Numbered from the stretch's first letter, positions 30,431 to 41,900 are shown. The stretch is DNA of 64,000 nt from DATIXJ01 sp963714795 (GCA_963714795.1 CAVQPS010000009.1:248001-312000), one strand, 5' to 3'. Translations and numbers: made by a program. Notes: generated by a model from the sequence alone, not told the origin.

Positions 30431-30964
30431 TTATTTCTTGTTCATGATATCCTGCACCAGAACGGATGCAATGGATCCTCCGGTATGAATACCGCTTTTA
30501 TCGGAAAATTCCTTCACCCATATTTCAACCGTGAGCAAGAACGACGATGTTTTCCATTCATACCGCATGACATTCTTATCGCGCAAAACCGTATTGACTG
30601 ACGACGGCTTTCCTAAAATTTCCTTCCATTTTTCGATGTTATCGGTTACTTTAAGATCCTGAAAAACATCCTTCTTATATTTTCGAAACGGTTTCCTGTC
30701 TATGCAATTAATTCCGATTTGGTACACTTTCATCGACAGCGTATCATACCACACCACCACACCGGAATCCGGAAACCATTCAACTCCAAGAACCGATTCC
30801 CAATGAGTCTTCTTCATCGGTTTTCCCAAAACAGAAAATATGGTCGACAACGAATCCCCTAATTTGACAGGCATTGCCCACGGGGGAAATTCCTGTGAAT
30901 AACTCGAAACGGAAATACCAATGACCAAAATGAAGAGCCAACCGAACCAAAAAATTCTTTTCAT
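30431..30964 (-). CDS. Exported protein, possibly BamE/SmpA-like fold
   Basis: 177 residues with a signal peptide (MKRIFWFGWLFILVIGISVS, then SYSQ). The mature N-terminus PVKLGDSLSTIFSVLGKP resembles the opening of SmpA/OmlA (BamE-like) domains, in which a short helix after a Gly-Asp/Met turn leads to an LGxP motif. A second LGKPSSVN occurs near residue 118, so the domain may be duplicated. The middle (VEWFPDSGVVVWYD) and end look like beta-strands. It lacks a lipobox Cys. Function is unknown; periplasmic location is inferred from the signal. Confidence 0.55.
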   Translation of the reverse strand: MKRIFWFGWLFILVIGISVSSYSQEFPPWAMPVKLGDSLSTIFSVLGKPMKKTHWESVLGVEWFPDSGVVVWYDTLSMKVYQIGINCIDRKPFRKYKKDVFQDLKVTDNIEKWKEILGKPSSVNTVLRDKNVMRYEWKTSSFLLTVEIWVKEFSDKSGIHTGGSIASVLVQDIMNKK

Positions 30965-31041
30965 AACTATTTCAATGAGAAGAATTTAACGACGAATGTC
31001 AAGCGGCAGCGCTCGTGAACTCGCCGGATCATCGGAATAAA

Positions 31042-31071
31042 AAAGCCCGTCCTCAAAAGAGAACGGGCTTT
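31042..31071 (-). terminator. Terminator of the giant PKD protein gene
   Basis: A 13-bp inverted repeat (AAAGCCCGTCCTC at 31042-31054, GAGAACGGGCTTT at 31059-31071, one mismatch) with an AAAA loop. On the minus strand it is followed by TTTTTTAT. It lies 25 bases after the giant gene's stop. Confidence 0.85.
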
Positions 31072-31095
31072 CTGTTCCGCTGTGTTTCCGATTTC

Positions 31096-34000
31096 TTACT
31101 TGATCAGAAGCATCTTCTTAACCTCCGTGAAGACTTTACTCGGATCGTCGGCAGCAACCGCTTCGAGACGATAGAAATACAGTCCGCTTGCAACACTGGC
31201 AGCATTCCACGATGCCGACTTGTAACCGGCATCCTGAGCTTCATCGACCAGTATACGAACCACCTGACCCAGTGTATTATAGATCGTCAGCGTCACATGT
31301 GACGACACCGGCAGATCATAACTCAGAACAGTTACCGGATTAAACGGATTCGGATAGTTCTGATGAAGCTCAAATGCCGTCGGCAAGGTGATTTGTTTCA
31401 TCGATGCAGCCGCGTTGAGCGCCGAAGACGAATTTGACACACCGATCAGGAAGGGAACATCCTGCAATTCTACTGCACCGCGTAACCGAAGATTGGTACC
31501 CTGTACCCAGCTCAGCGTATCCAGAGCGGTCAGCGGCAACGGTTTTGCGAATGCATTATTGACCGCGTCGACCAGGCTGTCCAAGTTCAGGTAAATGTCC
31601 GGTGAAACACCTTCCCAATTCGTCATAAGATTATTGATCGAATCGGCAAGGTTACGGATCGTTCCCATCGATTTGATCCTGCGGGAATCCGGCGTCAATA
31701 ATGAATCAAGGAGAACGAGGTCGCCGAATCCCGGCGGCGTTATCCCTGCATCGCTCGCTGCAATATTGATTTCCAACGCCAGCATGTCGGCAACGAGTTT
31801 ATTGTTCTGCTTCGTCACAGGCAATTTTTTCTGCACCTTGAGGATCAACGCACCCTTCGGATCAAAATCAATTCCGCGGGGCACACCGGTATGTGTCACT
31901 CCTTTGGTATTGAATGTGGCAAACACATCAGCTTGAGATCCGGGGGCAAGATAACCTTTAACCTTACGACCCGCATTCAGTTGACCTGCTTTACCGACAA
32001 TGATGATTTCATGCTTCTGGAACATTTCGGTAATGATGTTTGCCGTATTCCCGCCGAACGTTTTCTGTTTCTTCGCGACCTTAACAGGTTTCGCCTGATC
32101 GGTTTGCGCGAGTTGATCGGCTGTGAACGTTCGGAACGAAACATTCGTATCGGGTGTAAACAGGTTGAAGAATGCTACGGTCACACCGTCGGTTGAATCG
32201 GCTGAAAGTGTTATGACCACCGAATCAGTCGATCCGTTGCCGACCAATACGTCGTTGACGTAGACATTCGAGAAGGTATAGTTCGCAACGTGCTTCCGAT
32301 GGATACTGAACGAACCGGGAACATCGGGTAGTTGCAAGTCTGTACCCGGACCGAACATGCCGTTATACAGAACCGAATATGGATTCAACTGGGCAATGAC
32401 GATCGGCCACGTTGTTTCCGTTCCGTAATGCACCGAATCCGGAATGAAGGTCGCGGTATCGATACCGACTCCCGTCCACGGCAATATGCGCGGATGCCAG
32501 TTGCCAAAGTTCAACCCGCCGATAATCTCCGTATCGTTAATGGTAACCGTGTAATATCCAGGTTTCACGGGATACGTTTCCTGCCATCCTTTCACCGGTT
32601 GTTCGATGACACAATACGTACCGGCACAAAGATTGGTGAAGCAGTAATTTCCATTGGCATCGGTTGTTACCGTTTTGATGGTATCCTTCGTCGGATTACC
32701 ATGAGCATCGGGAACAACGAGAGAAATGCTCCAATTGGGAATTCCTGTTTCGGTTTTCGGATTGTATATACCGTCGTGATTTTTATCGTTCCACTTCATA
32801 CCGCAAATTGCACCTTCACAGGCTTCATCGCAAACACGGCACTTTCCTTTACTGCCGGCATGCCAGAGCGAATACACTTCGGCTGAATCGATGGCGCGTG
32901 TGAAGAGCTCCAGTTCATCGATGGCAATATGCAATTGATTGAGCTCTGTCGGCAAGTGCGTCGCTCCGATGATCAAGTCGGAAGTTTCATACAGACTGCC
33001 GATGGTCGTTATCGGATTTGATTGCACTAATGATCCGTCGAGATACAGCTTACTGACCATCGGTGTCGCGTTTCGTTTCAGGGTCGCGACGACATGATGC
33101 CAGAGCCCGGGTACCAGCGGTGTGGCATACTGAATCAAACCGGTGGTTGCCGGTTCGACATCGAATGTCAATTTGCCGCCCAACAAATAGAGGCGGTATC
33201 CGACAAATCCGCCGCCCGGTGAGACTGTCACTTTTTCGACAATCGGTTGAATTCCGGTGCTATCGCCATCAATATACACCCATGCATCGATGGACATATC
33301 CGATGTTGAAAATGTGATTGCGGAAGAATGCGGTACATCGACATATGTTCTGGTCGGATTCTGACCGAAGAAGTATAACGCATCGCCAACCTTACCTCCT
33401 CCGATTGCAGGCACACTGCTTGCCGGAGATGGTCCGAAACCGGTTGTCCACGTCGGGAAATTTTGAATCGCGCCCGGTTTAGGAACACCGTTATGACCGG
33501 CAACGATTTCCGTATCGAGAACTCCGTTTTGCGGATCGTTCAATGGCCACCATGCTACCATGTCGGACGGCGGCGTCACACATGTTCCGCTGCAGTTTAT
33601 CAAAACAAGACAGTATGGTTTTGATGTATCGGTACATCCATTGGGACCGGTCAAAATTAATTGATAACTGCCGGTCGTCGGTGGATAAAATACTTCTGAA
33701 TTTCCCATCGGTGGCGGAATTGGGACACCATTGAGCAACCATTGATAACCGAGATATCCCCTCGGCGCACAGAAATGGGCGGTATCGCAAATCCTATCGC
33801 AGCAGTCCGGACCGTCAAACGGAAATAATGTGAAATCCGGATAGGGGTAGACGGTCACTATAATACTTGCCGTGCTCTTACAACCGCAGCCCGGATCGGT
33901 ATAGGTTACAGTGTAGGTTCCGGAAGTATATACTGTAATGGATTGTGATGTTTGACCGGTACTCCAGATAATATATGGAGGACCGAAAGAACTGGTGAGT

Positions 34001-37000
34001 TTGACTGAATCGCCCTGGCAAAGATTTACACTTCCATTAGGGGTAATGATCGGAGCGGCAGGAACGTTACAGACAACTATGGTCGTCGAAGCAGTATCCG
34101 TACAACCTGTCGAGGTATCAGTAACGACAACTTTATAAACATGCACACCAGTTGTGCCGAAGAAATCATTTATCGTGTTCACACTGTCGAAGAGATTTCC
34201 ATCTTTAAACCAAGTGAAGATATAGGATCCCGGCCCGGGTGGCGTTGTCAGTGTCACATAATTAATTCCGGAACCAAGGCAGACAAGATGGCTTGGTGAA
34301 ACGGTAATATTGATTAACGGTTTCGGATTGACGACAACCGTAACCTGGGGCGTCGTGCACTGGCAACCGTTCACGTCCGTTACCACAACTGTATAATTAC
34401 CGGCCACTGAAACCGCAAGTGTTGATGCCGTACCGGCTGGTCCGGCAATTATATTTCCGTTTTGATACCATTGATACGATGATGCCGGTGGTGCAGTCAA
34501 TGTAAACGGAAGTTGATTTGGACAAACAGTTACAGTACCCGACGGCGAAATAAAGCATCCGCTTGCGGCAGGAATAATTGTTATCGATTGTGACGATGTA
34601 CTCGAACATCCATTGGTATCTGTAACCGTCAATGTCACAGTATACGTGCCGGTTGTCGTATACGCATGCGATGTCGATTGTGTCGCCGATGTGGCAGCAT
34701 CACCGAATTGCCATAAGTAGGTTAACCCCGGTGTCGATGCGCTCATCGGAATATCCGTGCCAACGCATGTCGTCGCAGGAAGTACAAATGCTGCTGATGG
34801 AGGCGGGTTGATCGTAACCGTCCTTACCTGCGTTACTGTACATACACCGTTGGAAACAGTCTGTGTAACCGTATAGACGCCGGGTATATAAATGTGCGAC
34901 GGATTTTGATATGTTCCGGTTGCACATCCGGTCACAGGTCCGCTGCCGGGACCGATGATACATCCATCACCAAAATTCCACGAGTATGTGAGAGTAGCTG
35001 GAGGAAGATATGTTGAATGATCGATAAATGATGTCGGCACACCTGCACACGCCGGTACGAAACTAAAATCTGCAACCAGCGGAATTGAAAGTGTATGACT
35101 CACTGAAATTGTACAATTCGCAGGCGGCGGACTTGTGTTCGGTCCGAGTCCTGTATACGTTACCGTATAATATCCTGCTTGCGTAAAGGAATGGGATGGC
35201 GTCAATGAGTTCGAAGTATTATTCACGCCGCTTGCCGGATCGCCAAAATTCCAGCTTTGGCTTGTGACACCGCCGGTTGATGCGTCGAAGAATGATACCG
35301 GATTACATATCGGAGTCCCAATGGTGAAATCAATGACCGCATTCGTATTGCATGGGTTCTGCGGCGGCGGACATGGACCGGCGGAAACAACAATTATATT
35401 TGATGTTGCCGTACACCCATTTACATCAGTAACAACGACGTAATATGAACCGGGATTGCTGACAGTATACGTCGACCCGCCGGGCCCTCCAACAACACCG
35501 CCGACAGGATACCATGCATAATTGTATGTTGGTGATCCTTGAAGCGCATGTAATGTAACGCTGATTGGTCCCGAGAGTGGCGTGCAATATGAAATTTGAT
35601 CCGGTGTCGAAATACTTGCCGTAGGACCGACCGGCTGCGGTACATTGATTGTTGCTGTTCCGGTACATCCGGATGCATTTGTGACAGTAACGGTATATGA
35701 TCCGCCGGAAGTTACGGCGATCGGATTCCCGGATGCTCCATTCGACCATGCATAGGAAGTGAAACCCGGTGTTGCTGTAAGAACCACAGGATTGCAAAGT
35801 TGTCCGGTCGCTGTGATCGTCGGTGTTGGTTTCGGATTGATGGTGATTTGCAAATCCAATGTCGTACTACACACCGTCAATTGCAGGTAGACAACAGATC
35901 CGGGCCCATGCCAGAGAACCGAAATCTGATTTGATCCTTGCCCTGTAACAACACTACCATCCGGTGAGACGGGTCCGCTCGGCGAAGAAAGAATCGACCA
36001 TTGATAGTCAAGCGCCGGATTTGGAAGGCCCGCAGTATACGTCACCGTTTGATCCATACAAACCGTACTGCTTCCGGTAATCGACGAAACATTGAACAAG
36101 GTCACCGGTAATGTGAATGGCACGGAAGTACAGAACGGCGCCGTTGAACTAACATAGACAACCGAAACGGAATACGGTCCGGTTGGCCCCCATGTAACAG
36201 TAACAGGATTTGCGTGATTCGATCCGCTGATCGTTCCGTTCGTAACCGACCACTGGACATCATTACCCGACGGCGGTGGTGCAGTCGAATAAGTATAGGT
36301 ACCGTTTGCACAAACTACATTCGGTCCCGTAATTGCAGTCGGCGGAGCAACCTGAACAACATTCACGACAAACGTTTCACTGTCCGTACAATAAGGATTC
36401 GGTGAACCGAACGGTTTTGCCGTAACGGTTTGTAAGCCGGGAGATGTCCATTGTATGGTTGCATTCTGGGTGTTCTGACCGGAGATAACTGTTCCCCCGG
36501 TGGTTGACCAAACGAAATTTGTTGATGGAGTGGTCGGGTTACCGAATGCGGTAAAAGAAGAAGTAGAATTGAGACAGACCGGTCCGGTGGGACCAACAAT
36601 CGAAAAATCCGGATTGACGGTTACTTGAATCGTTGCACTGCCTGGTGCGCAACCCAGCAGAGAGTTGTGCCAGGAAACAGTGATCGTGTATGTTCCGGGG
36701 GCATTCCAATGAACCTGAATGTGGTTTGTGCTGTCACCGGCAATAATCGTTGCCGCTCCGGCGGGAACCGTCCATTTGTAACACGTTCCGGGCCAAGCAG
36801 GAACCGAGTAAACCGGATTACTATTAATACATGCTATGGTTGACCCGATGATTGTCGTTGTTGTCGGAATGATCGGAATATTGACGGTAGTCGAGTCGGA
36901 ACAAACATTTGGGCAGCCGGTTATTGAAAGAGTAATCGACCCTTGCGGATTTCCCGATCCCCATTGTACACAAATGTTGTTCGAGTTGACGAAGGGAGGG

Positions 37001-37779
37001 AGAATTGTCCCGCCGACAACAGACCAATGATACGTTGCACCGGTACAACTAACGGGCGTTGAATAACATTTCTCCGTGCCCGCACAAACTGTCGAAGGAC
37101 AGTCTATGGTGGGACCTGGTGTACCAGTAATAGTAATACTATGTCTCGCAGTGTCACTGCATCCGCATTGATTGAAAACAACGAGCGTCACGGTATATGT
37201 CCCGGGAGATGAAAATGTGTGCGTCGGATTTTGAATCGATGTCGTGTTGTTTCCTCCGCTTGCCGGGTCGCCGAAGTTCCAATTCCACGTGATTGCATTC
37301 AAGGATGCATCGTTGAAGCTAACGGGTGTTCCGAGACATGCCGTTGTCACCGAAGGATTGAAAATCGCTTTGGGTGAGTTGATAATCGTGACGCACGAAT
37401 TATCCATGCCGGTGTGACCGTTCGTGTCAGTTTCAATCACTGAAATACTGCCATTTCCTGCGGGACCCCACAGAACAGTGACGCATGTGAGCCCGACGCC
37501 GGTAATGGATGGATTTCCGCTAATGGTACCGCCGACAACATTCCACGTAAAAGTATCGGCCACTGCCACGCTGGCGCAATATGTCGCAAGATGGTTTTCA
37601 CACGCATAGAGGCAACCTCTGGTACCGCTGGCGCCGTTCGTATTTTTCCCCGATGGCACGCAACTGGTGTCCGGTGTGAACGAAGATGTAATCTTCGGAT
37701 TAGGAAAAATCTGTGCGAACACCTGTTGTGTCGCAATCAGCAGTATGATCATGAAAAGAACATTGTAATGTTTTTTCAT
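31096..37779 (-). CDS. Giant T9SS-secreted surface protein with Ig/PKD, LamG and SdrD-B-like domains
   Basis: About 2227 residues from the ATG at 37779 (MKKHYNVLFMIILLIATQQV signal peptide), with AAAGGA upstream; an in-frame TTG at 37794 overlaps that site. The first ~1390 residues are a long series of ~70-100-residue Ig-like and PKD repeats (WSVVGGTI, WNFGDPASG, SPGTYTVTLVV, TGTYTVTLTVTD), rich in Cys pairs. Then comes a LamG/concanavalin-like domain (~1405-1640; MVAWWPLND, SIDAWVYIDG, LWHHVVATL), an SdrD-B-like domain (~1660-1765; GMKWNDKNHDGIYN), a less typical region, and the T9SS sorting domain (NYPNPFNPVTVLSYDL, SGLYFYRLEA, ending KKMLLIK). It is an extracellular adhesin, gliding or biofilm-matrix candidate; the ligand is unknown. 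Confidence 0.88.
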   Translation of the reverse strand: MKKHYNVLFMIILLIATQQVFAQIFPNPKITSSFTPDTSCVPSGKNTNGASGTRGCLYACENHLATYCASVAVADTFTWNVVGGTISGNPSITGVGLTCVTVLWGPAGNGSISVIETDTNGHTGMDNSCVTIINSPKAIFNPSVTTACLGTPVSFNDASLNAITWNWNFGDPASGGNNTTSIQNPTHTFSSPGTYTVTLVVFNQCGCSDTARHSITITGTPGPTIDCPSTVCAGTEKCYSTPVSCTGATYHWSVVGGTILPPFVNSNNICVQWGSGNPQGSITLSITGCPNVCSDSTTVNIPIIPTTTTIIGSTIACINSNPVYSVPAWPGTCYKWTVPAGAATIIAGDSTNHIQVHWNAPGTYTITVSWHNSLLGCAPGSATIQVTVNPDFSIVGPTGPVCLNSTSSFTAFGNPTTPSTNFVWSTTGGTVISGQNTQNATIQWTSPGLQTVTAKPFGSPNPYCTDSETFVVNVVQVAPPTAITGPNVVCANGTYTYSTAPPPSGNDVQWSVTNGTISGSNHANPVTVTWGPTGPYSVSVVYVSSTAPFCTSVPFTLPVTLFNVSSITGSSTVCMDQTVTYTAGLPNPALDYQWSILSSPSGPVSPDGSVVTGQGSNQISVLWHGPGSVVYLQLTVCSTTLDLQITINPKPTPTITATGQLCNPVVLTATPGFTSYAWSNGASGNPIAVTSGGSYTVTVTNASGCTGTATINVPQPVGPTASISTPDQISYCTPLSGPISVTLHALQGSPTYNYAWYPVGGVVGGPGGSTYTVSNPGSYYVVVTDVNGCTATSNIIVVSAGPCPPPQNPCNTNAVIDFTIGTPICNPVSFFDASTGGVTSQSWNFGDPASGVNNTSNSLTPSHSFTQAGYYTVTYTGLGPNTSPPPANCTISVSHTLSIPLVADFSFVPACAGVPTSFIDHSTYLPPATLTYSWNFGDGCIIGPGSGPVTGCATGTYQNPSHIYIPGVYTVTQTVSNGVCTVTQVRTVTINPPPSAAFVLPATTCVGTDIPMSASTPGLTYLWQFGDAATSATQSTSHAYTTTGTYTVTLTVTDTNGCSSTSSQSITIIPAASGCFISPSGTVTVCPNQLPFTLTAPPASSYQWYQNGNIIAGPAGTASTLAVSVAGNYTVVVTDVNGCQCTTPQVTVVVNPKPLINITVSPSHLVCLGSGINYVTLTTPPGPGSYIFTWFKDGNLFDSVNTINDFFGTTGVHVYKVVVTDTSTGCTDTASTTIVVCNVPAAPIITPNGSVNLCQGDSVKLTSSFGPPYIIWSTGQTSQSITVYTSGTYTVTYTDPGCGCKSTASIIVTVYPYPDFTLFPFDGPDCCDRICDTAHFCAPRGYLGYQWLLNGVPIPPPMGNSEVFYPPTTGSYQLILTGPNGCTDTSKPYCLVLINCSGTCVTPPSDMVAWWPLNDPQNGVLDTEIVAGHNGVPKPGAIQNFPTWTTGFGPSPASSVPAIGGGKVGDALYFFGQNPTRTYVDVPHSSAITFSTSDMSIDAWVYIDGDSTGIQPIVEKVTVSPGGGFVGYRLYLLGGKLTFDVEPATTGLIQYATPLVPGLWHHVVATLKRNATPMVSKLYLDGSLVQSNPITTIGSLYETSDLIIGATHLPTELNQLHIAIDELELFTRAIDSAEVYSLWHAGSKGKCRVCDEACEGAICGMKWNDKNHDGIYNPKTETGIPNWSISLVVPDAHGNPTKDTIKTVTTDANGNYCFTNLCAGTYCVIEQPVKGWQETYPVKPGYYTVTINDTEIIGGLNFGNWHPRILPWTGVGIDTATFIPDSVHYGTETTWPIVIAQLNPYSVLYNGMFGPGTDLQLPDVPGSFSIHRKHVANYTFSNVYVNDVLVGNGSTDSVVITLSADSTDGVTVAFFNLFTPDTNVSFRTFTADQLAQTDQAKPVKVAKKQKTFGGNTANIITEMFQKHEIIIVGKAGQLNAGRKVKGYLAPGSQADVFATFNTKGVTHTGVPRGIDFDPKGALILKVQKKLPVTKQNNKLVADMLALEINIAASDAGITPPGFGDLVLLDSLLTPDSRRIKSMGTIRNLADSINNLMTNWEGVSPDIYLNLDSLVDAVNNAFAKPLPLTALDTLSWVQGTNLRLRGAVELQDVPFLIGVSNSSSALNAAASMKQITLPTAFELHQNYPNPFNPVTVLSYDLPVSSHVTLTIYNTLGQVVRILVDEAQDAGYKSASWNAASVASGLYFYRLEAVAADDPSKVFTEVKKMLLIK

Positions 37780-37865
37780 AAAGATTCCTTTCAAAATGGA
37801 ATGAGATGAGTGAGTGTATTACAATCTTTTGCCCAAATGGGAACAAAATCTGCCATCATAAAAAA

Positions 37866-38159
37866 TTATCTATTGACGGTATCGTAAAATATTCTTTTCG
37901 TATCGACTATTTCCTGCCGATCGGTCTGGATCGATAAGCGGTAAAAATAAATTGAACCGGCAACCGTATCATGTTCGACTTCAACTTCATGTTTTCCCGG
38001 TTCGAATTTTACTTTTTCGATCACGCGTTTACAGTTCTTTCCTTGTTCGTTTAAAATGCTCAGCGTAACCATTGCCTCCTGTGGCAAAAAAAATTCGATA
38101 ACACAACCCGAATTATTTCTGCCGGGAAACACCTGTTTCGATTTAAATTCGTCGTTCAT
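37866..38159 (-). CDS. Small protein resembling a stand-alone sorting-type (FlgD-Ig-like) domain
   Basis: 97 residues with no signal peptide. The pattern EFFLPQEAMVTLSILNEQGK, then GKHEVEVEH, GSIYFYRLSIQ and DTKRIFY follows the strand order of the T9SS type A sorting domain and related FlgD Ig-like domains, although the NYPNPFNP motif is absent (VFPGRNNSGCV stands in its place). Tail domains of this kind are normally found only at the end of large exported proteins. Here the gene is free-standing, between the giant protein and a two-component system. It may be a remnant of a cargo gene or a cytoplasmic relative with its own role. Confidence 0.5.
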   Translation of the reverse strand: MNDEFKSKQVFPGRNNSGCVIEFFLPQEAMVTLSILNEQGKNCKRVIEKVKFEPGKHEVEVEHDTVAGSIYFYRLSIQTDRQEIVDTKRIFYDTVNR

Positions 38160-38328
38160 TCAAGCCCAATTATCATCGGAATGGATTTAATCCGTTACAT
38201 AATAGATAAAGCAGTATACGCCCGCAATCATGGAAACCATGATTTGGGCCTACGAAAAACATGAGAATGCGATTATAAAAAACGGAAGGAAATTTCAGAA
38301 AAAAGGAAACGAATACTCGGGAAAGAGT

Positions 38329-38982
38329 TTATTCCAGCGAGGTCAAACCTTCACGGATTGCGTACTTTGTCAACTCGGCAACGGTATGAATCTTAAGTTT
38401 ATCCATGATATGCTGACGGTGAGATTCAACTGTCGAGACGCTGGTATTCAGAATAGCGGAAACTTCTTTCGTCGACTTTCCCTCGGCAATAAGCTGAAGT
38501 ACTTCGCGTTCTTTCGGTGTGAGCCTGGCGAGCGGCTTGCCGGCCGGTTCCCCAAGATGCCGGAGATAATCTTCAACGACCACGCCGGCAATATCGGGAC
38601 TGATATAAATTTTATTTGACCGAACACACCGAATGGCATCCCCGAGCTCGTCGACCGCACAATCTTTCAGCAGGTATCCGGAAGCACCGGCTTTGAGCAT
38701 CTTGGCAACAAATTCCTTACTGGTATGCATCGACAGCGCTATGATTTTTATGCGCGGGGAAATTGAAAGAATTTGCTGTGTCGCCTCGACCCCGTTCAGG
38801 TCGGGCATGGAAATGTCCATAAGGATCAGATCGGGCTGGAGTTCCGATGCCAGGGCAATGGCATTCCTGCCGTTCGTCGCCAACCCCACTACTTCACAAT
38901 GCAGATCGTTCTGGATAATATGGCGCAGGCCTTCACGTAATATTTTATGATCATCGGCAATCAGTACGCGGGTCTTTATCAT
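38329..38982 (-). CDS. NarL/FixJ-type response regulator
   Basis: About 217 residues from the ATG at 38982, with AAAGGA just upstream; the in-frame TTG at 38997 overlaps that site. The receiver domain has VLIADDHKILREGL (acidic pocket), the phospho-acceptor Asp in LILMDISMPDLNG, the Ser/Thr position in IIALSMH, and the Lys in GYLLKD. The output domain is a LuxR-type helix-turn-helix: LTPKEREVLQLIAEGKSTKE, then VSTVESHRQHIMDKL. It begins 11 bases after the stop of the histidine kinase, so the two form one operon and a cognate pair. Target genes are unknown. Confidence 0.93.
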   Translation of the reverse strand: MIKTRVLIADDHKILREGLRHIIQNDLHCEVVGLATNGRNAIALASELQPDLILMDISMPDLNGVEATQQILSISPRIKIIALSMHTSKEFVAKMLKAGASGYLLKDCAVDELGDAIRCVRSNKIYISPDIAGVVVEDYLRHLGEPAGKPLARLTPKEREVLQLIAEGKSTKEVSAILNTSVSTVESHRQHIMDKLKIHTVAELTKYAIREGLTSLE

Positions 38983-38993
38983 TAGTTTTCCTT

Positions 38994-41900
38994 TCAAGCC
39001 AAAGAATCAGATTGCCGGTGTACCGGGGTTTTGAACGGGATGTTCAGAACAACCGATGTTCCTTCGTTGGGTGCAGAACTGATTGTCAAACTTCCACCCA
39101 GGTGCAGGATGCGTTCACGCGTATTGAATAGTCCGAAGGAATCTCCCCGTTCGTACATCGCCCTTCCGACAGATTCCTTCATTCCGATACCGTTGTCCTG
39201 AACGGAAACTTGAATGGACGCGGATAATTCAGAAATGGAAAGAGAAACCCAGCTTGCACGGGAATGTTTGACGATATTGATAAGAACCTCCCGTGTTGCG
39301 TAATACAGGATGACGCTGATTTCATCCGTCGGCTGGTCTTGCAACTGTTCTCCGGTAAACTCAAAACCGATATTGTGCCGCTCAAAAAGCTGTGTCGCCA
39401 GCGACCGGATGGCTTCGGCAATTCCTAATTCGTGAAGTGCGGGGGGACTGAGTTCAAATGTCAGAGAACGTGTGTCATTGATCGATTCCTCGATCAGTGA
39501 ACGAACCTCCGAAAGAGCGGCGAGTGTATTCGCATCTTGCATGGACCGTTCAAGCGTACGAAGTTTGATTTTTGAGAATGCCAATGTCTGCCCGATGGTA
39601 TCGTGAAGAAACGTTGCCATCCTGCGCCGTTCCCGTTCCTCCGTCAGCGATAATTCGGTCGCAAGCATTTTCACCTGCTCTTCGTTATGTTTTCTTTGTG
39701 TGATATCCCGTGCGATACCATAAATGTGTGTCACGCGAGAATGAGTTCGGTCCCAAATTGGAGCAACATGATGATGAATCCAATGCAGATTTCCGTCTTT
39801 CGTATACACGCGACTTTCGTAGCTTTCCGGTTCTCCATTCCGAACGGAGTCAAACATTTTCCGGACATAGAAAATGTCTTCCTGATGATTGAATCGTTCG
39901 GCAAAATCACCACTTCTGAATTCTTCGGTCGAATAACCGGTTAACCGTTCGAACGATTCGGTTATCCAGAGGACAGTAAAACGGCCGTCATTGTCAATGC
40001 TGAGAAGGTACGCGTAATCCGACATCAGTTCGGTAATGAGCCGGTAACGTTCCTCACTCTTTTCAAGTTCTTTGCGATGTTTTATACGACGCACTTGAAA
40101 CATCACGAGCAGATATGCCAGAGCCGCAATCGCACCGCCTGCGGGGAAATAGATTATCGGACGCAAATACAGCGGCGGCAAAATCGTGTATGAGTCTCGT
40201 TCCGGTTTCGGATTAAACTGACCGTACAGCCCCTTCGCTTGAACCTCGATAACGTAAGAACCGGGAGGTGAGGAATGAATGGAAACTTCATGGACAGTAT
40301 TCCACGCAGACCAGATTCCTCCGTTTACACGATACCGCGTCAATGAATTTTCAGGAGCTACTTCTCCGTTATAAGCAAACGCATTCCACCGGACAAATGC
40401 GTTCTGATTTTCGACAATCGGTTTATCGATAATGATGTAGGGATAATGATCGTCCCCGGCTTCACGATGAAGAATTGCAGCTCCTTTTCCGGTCGTACCG
40501 ACATAAATGCCCTCGCGCGTCGGCAAAACGGGCCACAACGCGTTGGAAACCAGACCGCTTTTTTCATCGAATATCGACCATCTGCCACGATCATAACAAC
40601 ACAATCCTCCACGCGTCGTTATCCAAACAACTCCCGCTGAATCTACCTTGATATCATAAATCCTATTATCGGGAAGACCATCTTCAATACCGAAATATTG
40701 CAGTGAATCATTGCGATCGATGCGACCCAACCCGTTTGTTGTCATGTGACCGAACCACACACTTCCATCGTGATCGACTGCAAGACAAAAGACATGGTCC
40801 TGTCGGAGTCCATTTGCGGTCGTCCAATGTTTCCAGACTCCTGACCGGTATCTGCTTATACCTTTGTGAGTCCCAAACCAGAGCGAGGAATCCTCACTTT
40901 CATCAAAAGCGTAGACACGTCCGCTCAATAAACCTTCTGCAAGACTCCATCGGGAAAATGTATCTCCTTGCAGACAATACGCACCCGCCTCATCGTCGTC
41001 GGAAGTCCCCGGATAATGTCCGAGTCCGAGAAACCATAACCTGCCATCACGATCTTTACGAATTTTATGAATATACATCCCCCCGGCCGATCTGGTCACG
41101 GGATAGTTTTCCCATGTTTTTCCATTCCACTTATACGCTCCATCGAATGATGAGCCGCTCGAAATCCACATATTTCCATTTGCATCTTCCTGCAAACCCG
41201 TAATATTCAGAAGACGCTCTTTGCCGATATAGGCCATGTCCTGGTGTGTGCCATCCGGATGTTGTATTTCAATCCCGTTCGCCGAACCGATCCAGACATC
41301 GCCGTTGCGGGTTTTGAAAATTTCATTGATACAATTTTGTAACTCAAACGAAGAGAGGGGAAGCGATTGCCATTTGTGCGAAGAGTGACGCCAAATATAT
41401 ACTCCGTCATCACCGCCAAGGCAGAGATCGCCGTTTTGCCGGAACAGGACTTTCGTAATATTAGAAGCATTCTCGGGCAGAAAGGGAAGCATGTTCCACA
41501 ATCCGTCGTGCCTGACAAATATCTCGCCCGCTCGTGCGACGGCAACGACATTATCATTCTCATCAATATCGGCGCTCACGATATATAACACAGGCTTTGC
41601 CAATTTACTTCGACGAAAGGGTCCATCCTTCGTCCATTCCCATATTCCCATCTTATCGGCAGGACCGCGAACAAGACAAATACCGGAACCGTGGCGATTT
41701 TCGGTTACGGACAATACGGCAAGAGGCAACTTCTCGTTCGACGATTGTAATTGCGGCTTCCACGACATTCCAGTCCGTCGATAGAGTCCATTGGAAAGCA
41801 TCAACAAAACATTGCCGTTTTTTGTCGGATAGACATGGATGATTTTTTTGATAAATTCCGGGTCCGGTTTTGGAGTGATCGACGTCCCGAAAAGGGCACT

